This document shows, in pieces, positions 1-7,480 of a DNA stretch of 64,000 nt (position 1 is the stretch's first letter; every line of letters begins with the position of its first letter). Position numbers and translations under genes: made by a program. The notes beneath the pieces were generated by a model that searched no databases, had not been told where the DNA came from, and saw only the letters and a program-made list of their open reading frames with translations. Location of the stretch: the NCBI GenBank assembly GCA_964474295.1, contig CAYYRN010000001.1, positions 1 to 64,000 of the forward strand, written 5' to 3'. This stretch comes from SIG575 sp964474295 (GTDB lineage Bacteria; Bacillota; Clostridia; Oscillospirales; Acutalibacteraceae).

Positions 1-24
1 TTCCTATTTACTTTTTTACATTTA

Positions 25-98
25 TTATCGTCATCCGACTAAATACCGTCATCTTTCGCTACGCTCAAGATGACGATATTCAGTCAGAAGGACGATAA
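25..98. repeat. Nested inverted repeat, MITE-like
   Basis: An imperfect palindrome about 74 bases long. The inner stem is CGTCATCTT (47-55) against AAGATGACG (67-75, slightly imperfect at the ends), with a CGCTACGC-type loop. The outer arms are TATCGTC (27-33) against GACGATA (91-97), with GACTAAATA against TATTCAGTC between them. No ORF lies inside. A related inner core occurs near 5690-5720. The loop resembles the short palindromic repeats containing GAGCGTAGCGAA that are scattered in many gut Firmicutes. That link is from memory and was not tested. Confidence 0.55.
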
Positions 99-150
99 AA
101 TAAGGATGAGGGAATAATAAGAATACGTCGAAAAAGAGAACAACAGACAG

Positions 151-180
151 CAAAAAAGCGAGTATCGCAGTGATACTCGC
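151..180 (-). terminator. Rho-independent terminator
   Basis: A nine-base stem, GCGAGTATC (158-166) against GATACTCGC (172-180), with a five-base loop. On the minus strand it is followed by a run of six T (complement of 152-157). It lies 26 bases after the stop of the minus-strand gene at 206-886. Confidence 0.85.
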
Positions 181-205
181 TTTAAATCAGCTAATTAAGT
201 TTAAA

Positions 206-886
206 TTATTCAGCCTTTTTTCTTGTGCAAACGTATGCACCTGCTGCTGCAACTGCAAGAACTGCGAAAGCAGCGATTGAAGAAGCGTGACCTGTTGGAA
301 TAGGATCAGGGTCTGTGGGAGTTTCATTGACTTTTTTAGTTGTTGTTTTTGGAGGATCAGGTTCTTCTTCGGAAGCAGTTTCTGTTTCACCTGTGTAGAT
401 ACCAACGATAGCACCGCCTACTTTGCTTTCTGCAAGCTTGTCGATGATGGGATCTGTATCGATGCCGAGAGATTCAAGTCTTTCGAGGATTTTGTCAACA
501 AGACCTGCAACTTCGCTTGAATCAACAATTTCAACACTGCCGAGATCATACTCTTCGATTGCATCCATAACGATTTCTCTAACGTTTTCCATATCTGCGC
601 CTGTAAGCTCGCTGATAGCGGTTACAACATAGTCAGCAGCTTCGTTTGCTTCAACAGTTTCTGTACCCTCAAGGATATCACCGAAAGCGGCATAAAGCTT
701 GTCAGCATTAACCTGAACTGCACCTGCAACACCTTCGATATCGCCCGAACCTGCTGCACCTACGATTTCATCAACAACCTTGCTGAGTTCTTCTGTATCG
801 ATTGTTGAACTCTCTTCCGCAAAAGCAATTGTTGTAAAAGCAACACAAAGAACAACTGCGAGAAGAACACTAAGTAATTTTTTCAT
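206..886 (-). CDS. Small exported protein with C-terminal membrane anchor
   Basis: 226 residues, function not recognised. A signal peptide (about residues 1-24, ending in a TIAFAEE-like cleavage region) is followed by an acidic helical domain. This domain is rich in Glu, Asp, Ala and Val and holds DIVGAAGSGD-like and DKILERLESLG helices. A Thr/Pro/Glu-rich linker (about 170-195) comes next. The C-terminus has PTG, a hydrophobic stretch of about 17 residues and the basic tail CTRKKAE. This is the layout of a wall-sorting signal, but PIPTGH does not match LPXTG, so simple membrane anchoring is equally likely. It has its own promoter (946-974) and terminator, so it is a single-gene transcript. 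Confidence 0.8.
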   Translation of the reverse strand: MKKLLSVLLAVVLCVAFTTIAFAEESSTIDTEELSKVVDEIVGAAGSGDIEGVAGAVQVNADKLYAAFGDILEGTETVEANEAADYVVTAISELTGADMENVREIVMDAIEEYDLGSVEIVDSSEVAGLVDKILERLESLGIDTDPIIDKLAESKVGGAIVGIYTGETETASEEEPDPPKTTTKKVNETPTDPDPIPTGHASSIAAFAVLAVAAAGAYVCTRKKAE

Positions 887-945
887 TTCACTACATTCCT
901 TTCACTAATGAATATGGGTATTTGTTCACCCTACTAACATAAAAT

Positions 946-974
946 AGTATACTTCATTTAAAATACAATGTCAA
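946..974 (-). promoter_or_regulatory. SigmaA-type promoter for the gene at 206-886
   Basis: Minus strand: TTGACA (969-974), 17-base spacer, TATACT (946-951). It lies about 60 bases upstream of the ATG at 886. Confidence 0.8.
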
Positions 975-1002
975 TACATTTTTGAAAAATTTTATTTAGA
1001 AA

Positions 1003-1980
1003 TTATGATGTTTTGCTGCGGTCGGTCTGCCACATAAGGTAAACATCATTTCCACTTGTGTAGAAAGTATCGGATGTTGCGGCATTGCCGTGTATAAAGC
1101 CCACGCCCGGCTGCTGGAGTGCTTCAACGAAAGCATCTCTCATTTCGGCATCTTTGAGCGTAATTCTGATTTTCAATTTAAGCTGGCTTCTGTCGGCATA
1201 TTTATCAAGTCTGCCGGGAACAAAGCCTGTAAGCCACCACGTATCTTGATAATCTCTTGTGAAGAGTATCTCGCCTTTGTTATAGCAGGTGTAACCGATT
1301 TTCAGCCTTTTGCTGTTATCGTTGCAAACATATTGCGAGCTTGAATCGTTTTCGTCTTTGTAATAGACACCGGCTTCCGCACCGAGGAGCAAAAAGCCGT
1401 ACTGACCTTTCCAGAACTGCACAAGCCAATCATAACCGCCGTAGTTGAACTTCACCCTTACGGTATCGTACCACAAAGCGACGTAACCGCCTAAAGTGTC
1501 GTAATACTGGTTATAGCCGAACTGTCTTTGCCACGGGTCTGAGGTTGAATAAAAAATTCCGCTTGCCGCATCCCAGCTAAAACCGAAAGCACTTGCCTGC
1601 TGTGAAGCGTTTTCGTTGGTTATCGGGGATGTTGAAGTTAGTTTCGTTGTGGAGTGCTTGCCTCCGTTTTGGCTTGAAACATTTGATTTATCGTTACCGC
1701 CGACGGTGTATTTTTCTGTTTTGAGAGTTACCGCATTTCCGCTTTTGTCGGTAACTATTTGAGTTTCCGTTTCGCCATCCTTGTTTGTAACAACTTGTGT
1801 TTGGATATCGGATTTTTCCGAATCGGCATTGCCGATGATAGAGAAAGAAGTAACGCTTTCTTTTGTAACATTTTCGGAACCGTTTTTGTTATAGTGTTTT
1901 ATGAACACAGCGCCGGTTCCGACAACAATTGCGACCGCCATAAAAATTGCGACCAAGTTGATAATTTTATTTTTACTCAC
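1003..1980 (-). CDS. Membrane-anchored DUF4474-like protein
   Basis: 325 residues with a GTG start at 1980; AGGTGG lies seven bases upstream. Residues about 9-28 form one N-terminal membrane segment. A low-complexity Ser/Thr/Asn linker follows, with repeated VTNKDGET / VTDKSGNAVT units (about 60-90). The C-terminal domain (about 130-320) begins FGFSWDAASGIFYS and includes DPWQRQFGYNQYYD and the aromatic segment WLVQFWKGQYGFLLLGAE. That pattern of a one-residue-repeated aromatic block and an EAGVYYK motif is what I remember for DUF4474, a secreted domain of unknown function in Clostridia. The protein is probably extracytoplasmic. It has its own promoter, and no partner gene is evident. Confidence 0.65.
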   Translation of the reverse strand: MSKNKIINLVAIFMAVAIVVGTGAVFIKHYNKNGSENVTKESVTSFSIIGNADSEKSDIQTQVVTNKDGETETQIVTDKSGNAVTLKTEKYTVGGNDKSNVSSQNGGKHSTTKLTSTSPITNENASQQASAFGFSWDAASGIFYSTSDPWQRQFGYNQYYDTLGGYVALWYDTVRVKFNYGGYDWLVQFWKGQYGFLLLGAEAGVYYKDENDSSSQYVCNDNSKRLKIGYTCYNKGEILFTRDYQDTWWLTGFVPGRLDKYADRSQLKLKIRITLKDAEMRDAFVEALQQPGVGFIHGNAATSDTFYTSGNDVYLMWQTDRSKTS

Positions 1981-2010
1981 AGTTTCACCACCTAATTATC
2001 AATATGGTAT

Positions 2011-2039
2011 ATTATAACACCTAATTTTTAGAAGGTCAA
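2011..2039 (-). promoter_or_regulatory. SigmaA-type promoter for the DUF4474-like gene
   Basis: Minus strand: TTGACC (2034-2039), 17-base spacer, TATAAT (2011-2016). It sits about 30 bases upstream of the GTG start at 1980. Confidence 0.8.
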
Positions 2040-2102
2040 TTATATAAGATAAACAATAATTAAGAAATATGATAGAAAAAAATTAAATAAAGACACCGAA
2101 AC

Positions 2103-2138
2103 GGAGCTGTAAAAGAACTCACATTCTTTTACAGCTCC
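2103..2138 (-). terminator. GGAGCTGTAAAA-family hairpin
   Basis: A perfect 15-base stem beginning GGAGCTGTAAAA, with a six-base loop, placed 25 bases beyond the stop of the dockerin gene. The T run after it on the minus strand is short (GTTTC). Near-identical hairpins lie at 15014, 17801 and 55206. Confidence 0.6.
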
Positions 2139-2162
2139 AATTAAATTCAATTGAGTTTAAGT

Positions 2163-5100
2163 TCAGCCGGCAAAGGGATTCTGCTGGTTAATTTCGTTTT
2201 CAAAATTAGCATAACCGTCAAGGATAACAGCATCCGCCGCGTCAACAGATGAGTCATTGTTGAGGTTAAGAGCAATCCACTGTGCACTGTTCTTAGCATA
2301 GTTGATTTGGTAAACAGTGTAAAGGTCAAGGCAAATTGTATCCATTATGTCAACAATGCCGTCGCCGTTTGCATCACCGTAAATGATTGCTTCGTAATCG
2401 GCAACCTTCTTGTTTTCCTTATCAAAAAGTGTAAGCTTTGTGCCTGTACCGATAACAGCCTTTCCGCTTTCAACCTTGAGAGTACCGTTCTCATCGGATG
2501 TTACGAAAGATGAAAGAAGCTTTTCGGGAGTAAGGAGTGTTGCAAGACCCGAAACGAATTTTGATGTTTCGTCAACCTTAACACCGCTGTTAAGAGTTTT
2601 GATTACGGGAACCGCAACCGCAGCGGCAAGGCTCTCGAATGCAGATTTAAGCTTTCTAACCATACTGTCAACATCATCCTGGCGGTCAATTGAAATAAGC
2701 GTTCCACTCATTTCAACAGCTTCGTCAAGTGCTGCTTTGAAAGCTTTAACTGTGCTTTCGGAATAGCTTGTAAGGTCGGTATCCTTAACCTGTGCGATGA
2801 GCTTTGTAAGCTCTGTCATATCGGCAAGCTTAACTTCGAGAAGTCTCATAGCATCGATAAGGTTTCTTCTTATATAGTTAACCATTGACTGCTTAACTAC
2901 AGGAAGTTTTGTTGTCGAATCAACGGGGTCGCTGTTGTAAACTTCGTCTGCAAGCTTGTAAGCTTTTTCGTAGTTTGCCCAAACATCTGCGCTGTAATTT
3001 TTCTTCTGATAGTTCTTAGCATCTGCAAGATAAATTATCTGCTCAAGGTTTGCGTAAGATGCTTCGTTCTGAGCTGCGAAAGCTTTCTTTGCATAATATT
3101 CAAGCTCGTAAGCTGCGTTTGCATATTTTGCGGCATTGTAAGAAGCAAGGTTTGCGTTTGCGTTTGTTACTTCGGTTTGTGCAGCGTTCACCTTGTTCTG
3201 TGCTGCTGTAATATCATCGGCAACACCGCTTGCATTTGCTGTTTCAAGAGCAGCGTTTGCTTCAACAAGAGCAGCATTTGCTTTTTCAACTCTCGTTACT
3301 GCTGCAGGATAGCCGTCTACTACCTTGCGTGCTTCCTTGAGAGCATCCTTGAGCTGGTCATATCTCCAAAGCTCAAAGTCTTCGCTTCTGTGCCAATCGT
3401 CATTGTTTGTGCTTAACAAATTATCGGGAAGTTTAAGCATCTCATCATAGGATTCCACAAGAGCCGTAAGCTCCTCAAGTGTGTCGATGCTGTAGCCTGT
3501 GGGAGGAGTCATAACATTGTAAGAATATCCGCTTTCATCAACAAGCAGGGGATTGAGTATGGGAAGAAGTGAATCCCAGAAATACTGATATCTGCCTGCT
3601 TCGTAAAGACCTGCAAGAAGACGTTCAGCCATACCTGCGAGGTTGTTGTTCTGGATAACGGCATCAACTGTTTTGAGTGAAGTGTCAACCATAGCGGGCT
3701 GTGTGTTTCTTGCACAAACAACGTTGAGAACATTGTTGAGAACCCAAATTACAACTTCTGCCGCAGTTTTGTTGAGAACACTTGTTGAAGATTTGTAGAA
3801 AATTTCAAAGAGATTTTCAAAATCGAGGTTGAAGATTGAATCAAAGAGACGGTTTTGGATGAAATCCTTTGAGCCTTTGATGTTACCGCCGAAAATCTGC
3901 TGTAAGGGAAGAACCTTGAGGACGGTTTTGTCAATCTTTGTCCATACATCGTCAGAGGACGAAACGCCGCAGCCCTTGAAGAAGCCGCCGAACGAGTTGT
4001 CACCGAGTGCCCAGTTGACAAGCTTTGTCAAAAGAGCTTCGTAGCCTTGGCCGTAACCGGAGTTGATGGGAACGAGTGCGTTGAGGTAGTAAACGCCGAT
4101 ATCGGCAAGCATTGTAAGAGCATAATCCGAGCCGTATTCTTCATACTCCCACTCAACGTCCTGCATATAGTTTGTTGAAATGATCTCAGCCGTGAATGAA
4201 TAGATAACATAGCAAGCGAGCTGACCGACGTTTTCAAGAGGAAGCTCTGCGCCTGTTGAATCTTCCCAAACAATGTAGGGCATTTCGGAAGAAAGGTACT
4301 GTTTACCGATGTAGCAGCAAATTTCCTGAAGGTTCATTGCTTTTACGTCGTCAACAGGAAGAAGCTCTGCACTTGCGGGAAGAAGGATTGTTCCGAATTC
4401 CGCATAGAGAGTTTTAAGAAGTGCTTCGAGGTTGGACTGAAGCTTATCGTTGCCGCCGTCAACCCAGAACTTTGTTCCTGTCCATGCCTGGTCGAGAACG
4501 TAGTAGATGAAGTGGTTGATTTCGGCAAAAATACCGTTTGTTGCGTCATATTTGCCCCATGTGTAGTTGTCAAGCGAAATCTTTGAAACGTCAAGATGCG
4601 ACCAACCGTCACAGGGATACTTTTCTTCCCACTTTGCAACTTCGGGAACGAGTGTGTCTTTGATAAGCGGAATAAGCAAATCTTTTGTTGCGGCATTTGC
4701 AGCGTTTTCGATAAGCTGCCAAACCGAATTTGTGCCTATATCCGTTTTGCCTGCAAGGCTCGGAAGAAGACCGGGTTCAATGTCGCCGTTAGCTGCCGTG
4801 CCGCCTATGAGATAGACGTCCATAGCTGTCTGGAGGATTTTATCTGCTGTCCAGCCTGTGGGACAGGTTTTTGTTGATCTGTCAACCAATTCCTTATAGA
4901 GCATATCCATAAGTTCCTGGTAAACATCCAAATCGAGGTCAACAAATGAATCGATAATACCGAGATCGAGTGTTCCTTTAAGGAATTTACCTACAATTGA
5001 ACGGTTATCGTTGAGGAAACCGAGAAGATTGTAAAGGATGTTAAGGTCTGTCTTGCCGGATGTGCCTCTTCTTGTTTTGTCAAGAGAATCAAAATTCAGT

Positions 5101-5417
5101 TTCTTAACGTCACCGCCGATAAGACCTGTTGCACCCTTAATGTCATCAATGGTGTCAAGAGCTTTATCAACGCTTCTGAGGTCGATAACAATGACTGTCC
5201 AGTCATAATACATATCTTCTTCTGCCAAAATTCCATCGAGATAGTCGAGAAGCTGTGAAGACCTTTGATAAGTTGAAAGAACGGGTTCTTCAAAGCTGTT
5301 CCATGATGATGGAGCCGACTTGTACTCTGAGTATGCAGCACTTGCACCGATACTTACCGTTGAAAAAGCAAGAAGCATTACAAGAAGCATACACAGCATT
5401 TTTTTTGCATGTTTCAT
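2163..5417 (-). CDS. Large secreted dockerin protein with FIVAR-like helices
   Basis: 1084 residues from the ATG at 5417, which has GGAGGT 11 bases upstream; an in-frame ATG at 5453 lacks this support. A signal peptide (about 1-27, MKHAKKMLCMLL start) is followed by a long, mostly helical region of no recognised family (about 30-650). A coiled coil rich in Ala, Asn and Glu comes next (about 700-780), then a FIVAR-like segment with DLTSYSESTVKAFKAAL (about 880-940). The C-terminal part has a GTGTKLTLFD strand module, then a type I dockerin. Its first calcium loop is DANGDGIVDIMD. The second, NLNNDSSVDAAD, has Asn at position 1. The dockerin should dock to a cohesin, so this is probably a surface or cellulosome-like component with adhesin-like helices. 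Its catalytic function, if any, is unknown. Confidence 0.8.
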   Translation of the reverse strand: MKHAKKMLCMLLVMLLAFSTVSIGASAAYSEYKSAPSSWNSFEEPVLSTYQRSSQLLDYLDGILAEEDMYYDWTVIVIDLRSVDKALDTIDDIKGATGLIGGDVKKLNFDSLDKTRRGTSGKTDLNILYNLLGFLNDNRSIVGKFLKGTLDLGIIDSFVDLDLDVYQELMDMLYKELVDRSTKTCPTGWTADKILQTAMDVYLIGGTAANGDIEPGLLPSLAGKTDIGTNSVWQLIENAANAATKDLLIPLIKDTLVPEVAKWEEKYPCDGWSHLDVSKISLDNYTWGKYDATNGIFAEINHFIYYVLDQAWTGTKFWVDGGNDKLQSNLEALLKTLYAEFGTILLPASAELLPVDDVKAMNLQEICCYIGKQYLSSEMPYIVWEDSTGAELPLENVGQLACYVIYSFTAEIISTNYMQDVEWEYEEYGSDYALTMLADIGVYYLNALVPINSGYGQGYEALLTKLVNWALGDNSFGGFFKGCGVSSSDDVWTKIDKTVLKVLPLQQIFGGNIKGSKDFIQNRLFDSIFNLDFENLFEIFYKSSTSVLNKTAAEVVIWVLNNVLNVVCARNTQPAMVDTSLKTVDAVIQNNNLAGMAERLLAGLYEAGRYQYFWDSLLPILNPLLVDESGYSYNVMTPPTGYSIDTLEELTALVESYDEMLKLPDNLLSTNNDDWHRSEDFELWRYDQLKDALKEARKVVDGYPAAVTRVEKANAALVEANAALETANASGVADDITAAQNKVNAAQTEVTNANANLASYNAAKYANAAYELEYYAKKAFAAQNEASYANLEQIIYLADAKNYQKKNYSADVWANYEKAYKLADEVYNSDPVDSTTKLPVVKQSMVNYIRRNLIDAMRLLEVKLADMTELTKLIAQVKDTDLTSYSESTVKAFKAALDEAVEMSGTLISIDRQDDVDSMVRKLKSAFESLAAAVAVPVIKTLNSGVKVDETSKFVSGLATLLTPEKLLSSFVTSDENGTLKVESGKAVIGTGTKLTLFDKENKKVADYEAIIYGDANGDGIVDIMDTICLDLYTVYQINYAKNSAQWIALNLNNDSSVDAADAVILDGYANFENEINQQNPFAG

Positions 5418-5439
5418 TTTGTAAAAACACCTCCGTGAA

Positions 5440-5570
5440 TATTTACCCGCCAAACGTTCGACAGGATTTATTGTGTGGACTAAAACTGCAAAGTTCGTAA
5501 CAACACTTTAAGCTTGCCGAAAGGCATAACTGCCTAAAAGCAGACGTTCACACTACTTCGCATTATCATA
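5440..5570 (-). promoter_or_regulatory. Candidate structured 5' leader of the dockerin gene
   Basis: On the minus strand the region upstream of the dockerin gene can fold. GTGTG and CACAC can close three small hairpins: CTGC/GCAG, TGCC/GGCA and AAAGT/ACTTT. A weak promoter candidate (CTGACA, 17 bases, TAAATT) lies further upstream near 5605-5635. I could not match it to c-di-GMP, SAM, THF or fluoride riboswitch consensus sequences. The stems are short and may be chance. Confidence 0.25.
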
Positions 5571-5687
5571 TTACCACAGGTTTTAAAAAAAGTAAATAGT
5601 TAATTTATAAAAAATTATTAAGTTTGTCAGTTTTTTACGGTTTTTAACGTTAAAAATATACATTTCACTCAAAAAACGCACCGCCGC

Positions 5688-5722
5688 CGTTCATCTTCGA
5701 GCGTAAGTGAAAGATGACAATA
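5688..5722. repeat. Short palindrome related to the 25-98 repeat
   Basis: TCATCTT (5691-5697) pairs with AAGATGA (5711-5717) around a GAGCGTAAGTG loop. The core matches the inner stem of the repeat at 47-75 in inverted-loop form. It lies in the 360-base gap between 5454 and 5813, which otherwise holds only the leader region and a terminator. Confidence 0.45.
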
Positions 5723-5747
5723 TGCCTGTCAAAATAACAAGCAAGAC

Positions 5748-5776
5748 GAAAAAGCTCCCCTTGAAACAAGGGGAGC
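5748..5776 (-). terminator. Rho-independent terminator of the beta-helix gene
   Basis: A ten-base GC-rich stem, GCTCCCCTTG (5754-5763) against CAAGGGGAGC (5767-5776), with a three-base loop. A TTTTTCGTC tail follows on the minus strand. It lies 37 bases after the stop at 5814. Confidence 0.85.
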
Positions 5777-5813
5777 CGAAAAATCAAGTTTTCAAAACAT
5801 CATCTCGGAAAAA

Positions 5814-7451
5814 TCAACCGAAAAGATTTGCGAAGAAATTTCTGATAAGAGCAATAATGTAGCTGAAAGAATCGGAGAACTGGCTTACAAGCTTGTAAGA
5901 AGCTTCCGCACCTGCACCGTCATCGGCACCGATGTTGTGTGTTGAGCCGATTTCGTTTCCGTAGAAATCCTTAGCACCCATATCGTCTTCAACCGCAACA
6001 CCTTTGCCGAGGCAGGGTGACTCTGTTGAAAGGATGAAATTATCTCTTACGGAATTTTCGAGGTCTTCCGCACTGTAATTGTTTGCAAACTGGGGATTCT
6101 TTTTAAGTGAGCTTGAATCGCCCTTTGCTTTACCTGTCCAGTGATAGCAGTTTGAACCGAACTCACCTTCACCGAGCTGAACTTCTTCACCGATAACCAT
6201 AGAGAAAATGTTGTTTTTAACAACAAGTCCGCTAATGTCAGACATATTGATTGTTTTTGACGATACAAACGTATTGTTGTAAACGAGAACGTCCGAAGCT
6301 TTTTCCGAACTGATTATCGAATAACCGTCATTTGAGGAAACGTTGTAACGGATTCTTACATCTGCGTTTTCACCGAGATTATTGCAAATGAAATACGGGT
6401 TATCGTGTGAATACACTCTCTGAATTGTTGCGGATTTTGTTGAATCAAGTGAAACAGCTATATCGTATCCGAAGCTGATTTCACAAGCTTCCACAACGCT
6501 GCCCGAACCGCCCGAAACGAGGATTGCGGGAACGTCTCTGTAATCATAGTTGTTTGCAAGAGCGATGTCGCCGGCAAATTCGATTGAACCGCCCGAAACG
6601 AGTGCATTTTCAACATTTACAAGCTTAACTGCGTTTTCATTGATTTTTGAGAATGTGCAGTCTTTAATTTCGATGCCCTTAGAAGCTTCCGGTGTTTTGT
6701 CTACATCTTCCGCCACTTTAACGTCAGCGATAACACCTGCACGGCAGCTTGTAACGGCGCAATTTGAAACCGTAACGTTTTCGTTGCCCTCACCGATTAC
6801 CAAAGCCGCACCGTAATCGAGAACATCGGATGTTTCCATATCGGGTGTTGCGGTTTCGCCTGTTTCCTGGTCGATAACCTGAGCAAACGAATAGTCAACA
6901 TAACCGATTTTGTCGAATTTAACGTTGTCAACAGTTACATTTGAACAGTTTTCAACGAGCATACCGGTGTAAATACCTGTTACGCTGATGTCACTTACAG
7001 TAAGGTAAGAACAGTTTTTGATTTGAACTGTGGGAGCGATTGTACCCTGTGTTGCGTTATCAAATGTAATTGTCTGCTTGTTACCGTTTGAATCATTCGC
7101 AACCAAAATTGTGATAGGTGTTTCGGCTGAACCGTTAACTCCGTTAACAACAAGAGGAGCTGTGTAAGCCACGGAATTTACATAAATGTAAATTGCCGAA
7201 TATTCGCCGCTTTCGACATAGCCGTCGATTTCATTGATAACTCTTTCGGCACCCTTGCTATCGGCATCCAAGAACTGTGTTCTCAAGCCGTTGTTGGGTG
7301 TGCTTTGCTTTAAGGATGTTTTGTTGGCCTGCTTACCGCCGAAATAACCGACAAAAACAGGTTTTGAGTCCTCGGCAAACGCTGTTGTCGAAAAACCGAA
7401 CATTGCAACAATCATTACGACTGTCATAAAAATTGCCAATACTTTTTTCAT
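5814..7451 (-). CDS. Secreted right-handed beta-helix protein
   Basis: 545 residues. The signal peptide is about residues 1-26 (MKKVLAIFMTVVMIVAMFGF start, STTAFAED cleavage region). Residues about 50-480 show repeated short strands with Asn and Val ladders, such as NCSYLTVSDISVTG, NCSNVTVDNVKF and GNENVTVSNCAVTSC. This is typical of parallel beta-helix polysaccharide-binding or lyase folds. The order AYTAPLVVNG...GSAETPITI followed by strand repeats is what pectate-lyase-like and PbH1 proteins show. No catalytic set could be identified. The C-terminus ends in an amphipathic aromatic tail (FSYIIALIRNFFANLFG), which could bind the membrane or another protein. The gene starts 29 bases after the sugar kinase stop, so it may be read from that operon or from an internal promoter at 7518-7546. 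Confidence 0.75.
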   Translation of the reverse strand: MKKVLAIFMTVVMIVAMFGFSTTAFAEDSKPVFVGYFGGKQANKTSLKQSTPNNGLRTQFLDADSKGAERVINEIDGYVESGEYSAIYIYVNSVAYTAPLVVNGVNGSAETPITILVANDSNGNKQTITFDNATQGTIAPTVQIKNCSYLTVSDISVTGIYTGMLVENCSNVTVDNVKFDKIGYVDYSFAQVIDQETGETATPDMETSDVLDYGAALVIGEGNENVTVSNCAVTSCRAGVIADVKVAEDVDKTPEASKGIEIKDCTFSKINENAVKLVNVENALVSGGSIEFAGDIALANNYDYRDVPAILVSGGSGSVVEACEISFGYDIAVSLDSTKSATIQRVYSHDNPYFICNNLGENADVRIRYNVSSNDGYSIISSEKASDVLVYNNTFVSSKTINMSDISGLVVKNNIFSMVIGEEVQLGEGEFGSNCYHWTGKAKGDSSSLKKNPQFANNYSAEDLENSVRDNFILSTESPCLGKGVAVEDDMGAKDFYGNEIGSTHNIGADDGAGAEASYKLVSQFSDSFSYIIALIRNFFANLFG

Positions 7452-7480
7452 TTGGATTATCCTCCTTTTATTTTTGACAG

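Noticed and set aside
206..300. Possible LPXTG sorting signal at the C-terminus of the first gene
   Set aside because: The sequence is PIPTGH, which lacks the required Leu-Pro-x-Thr-Gly spacing. A membrane tail is the safer call.
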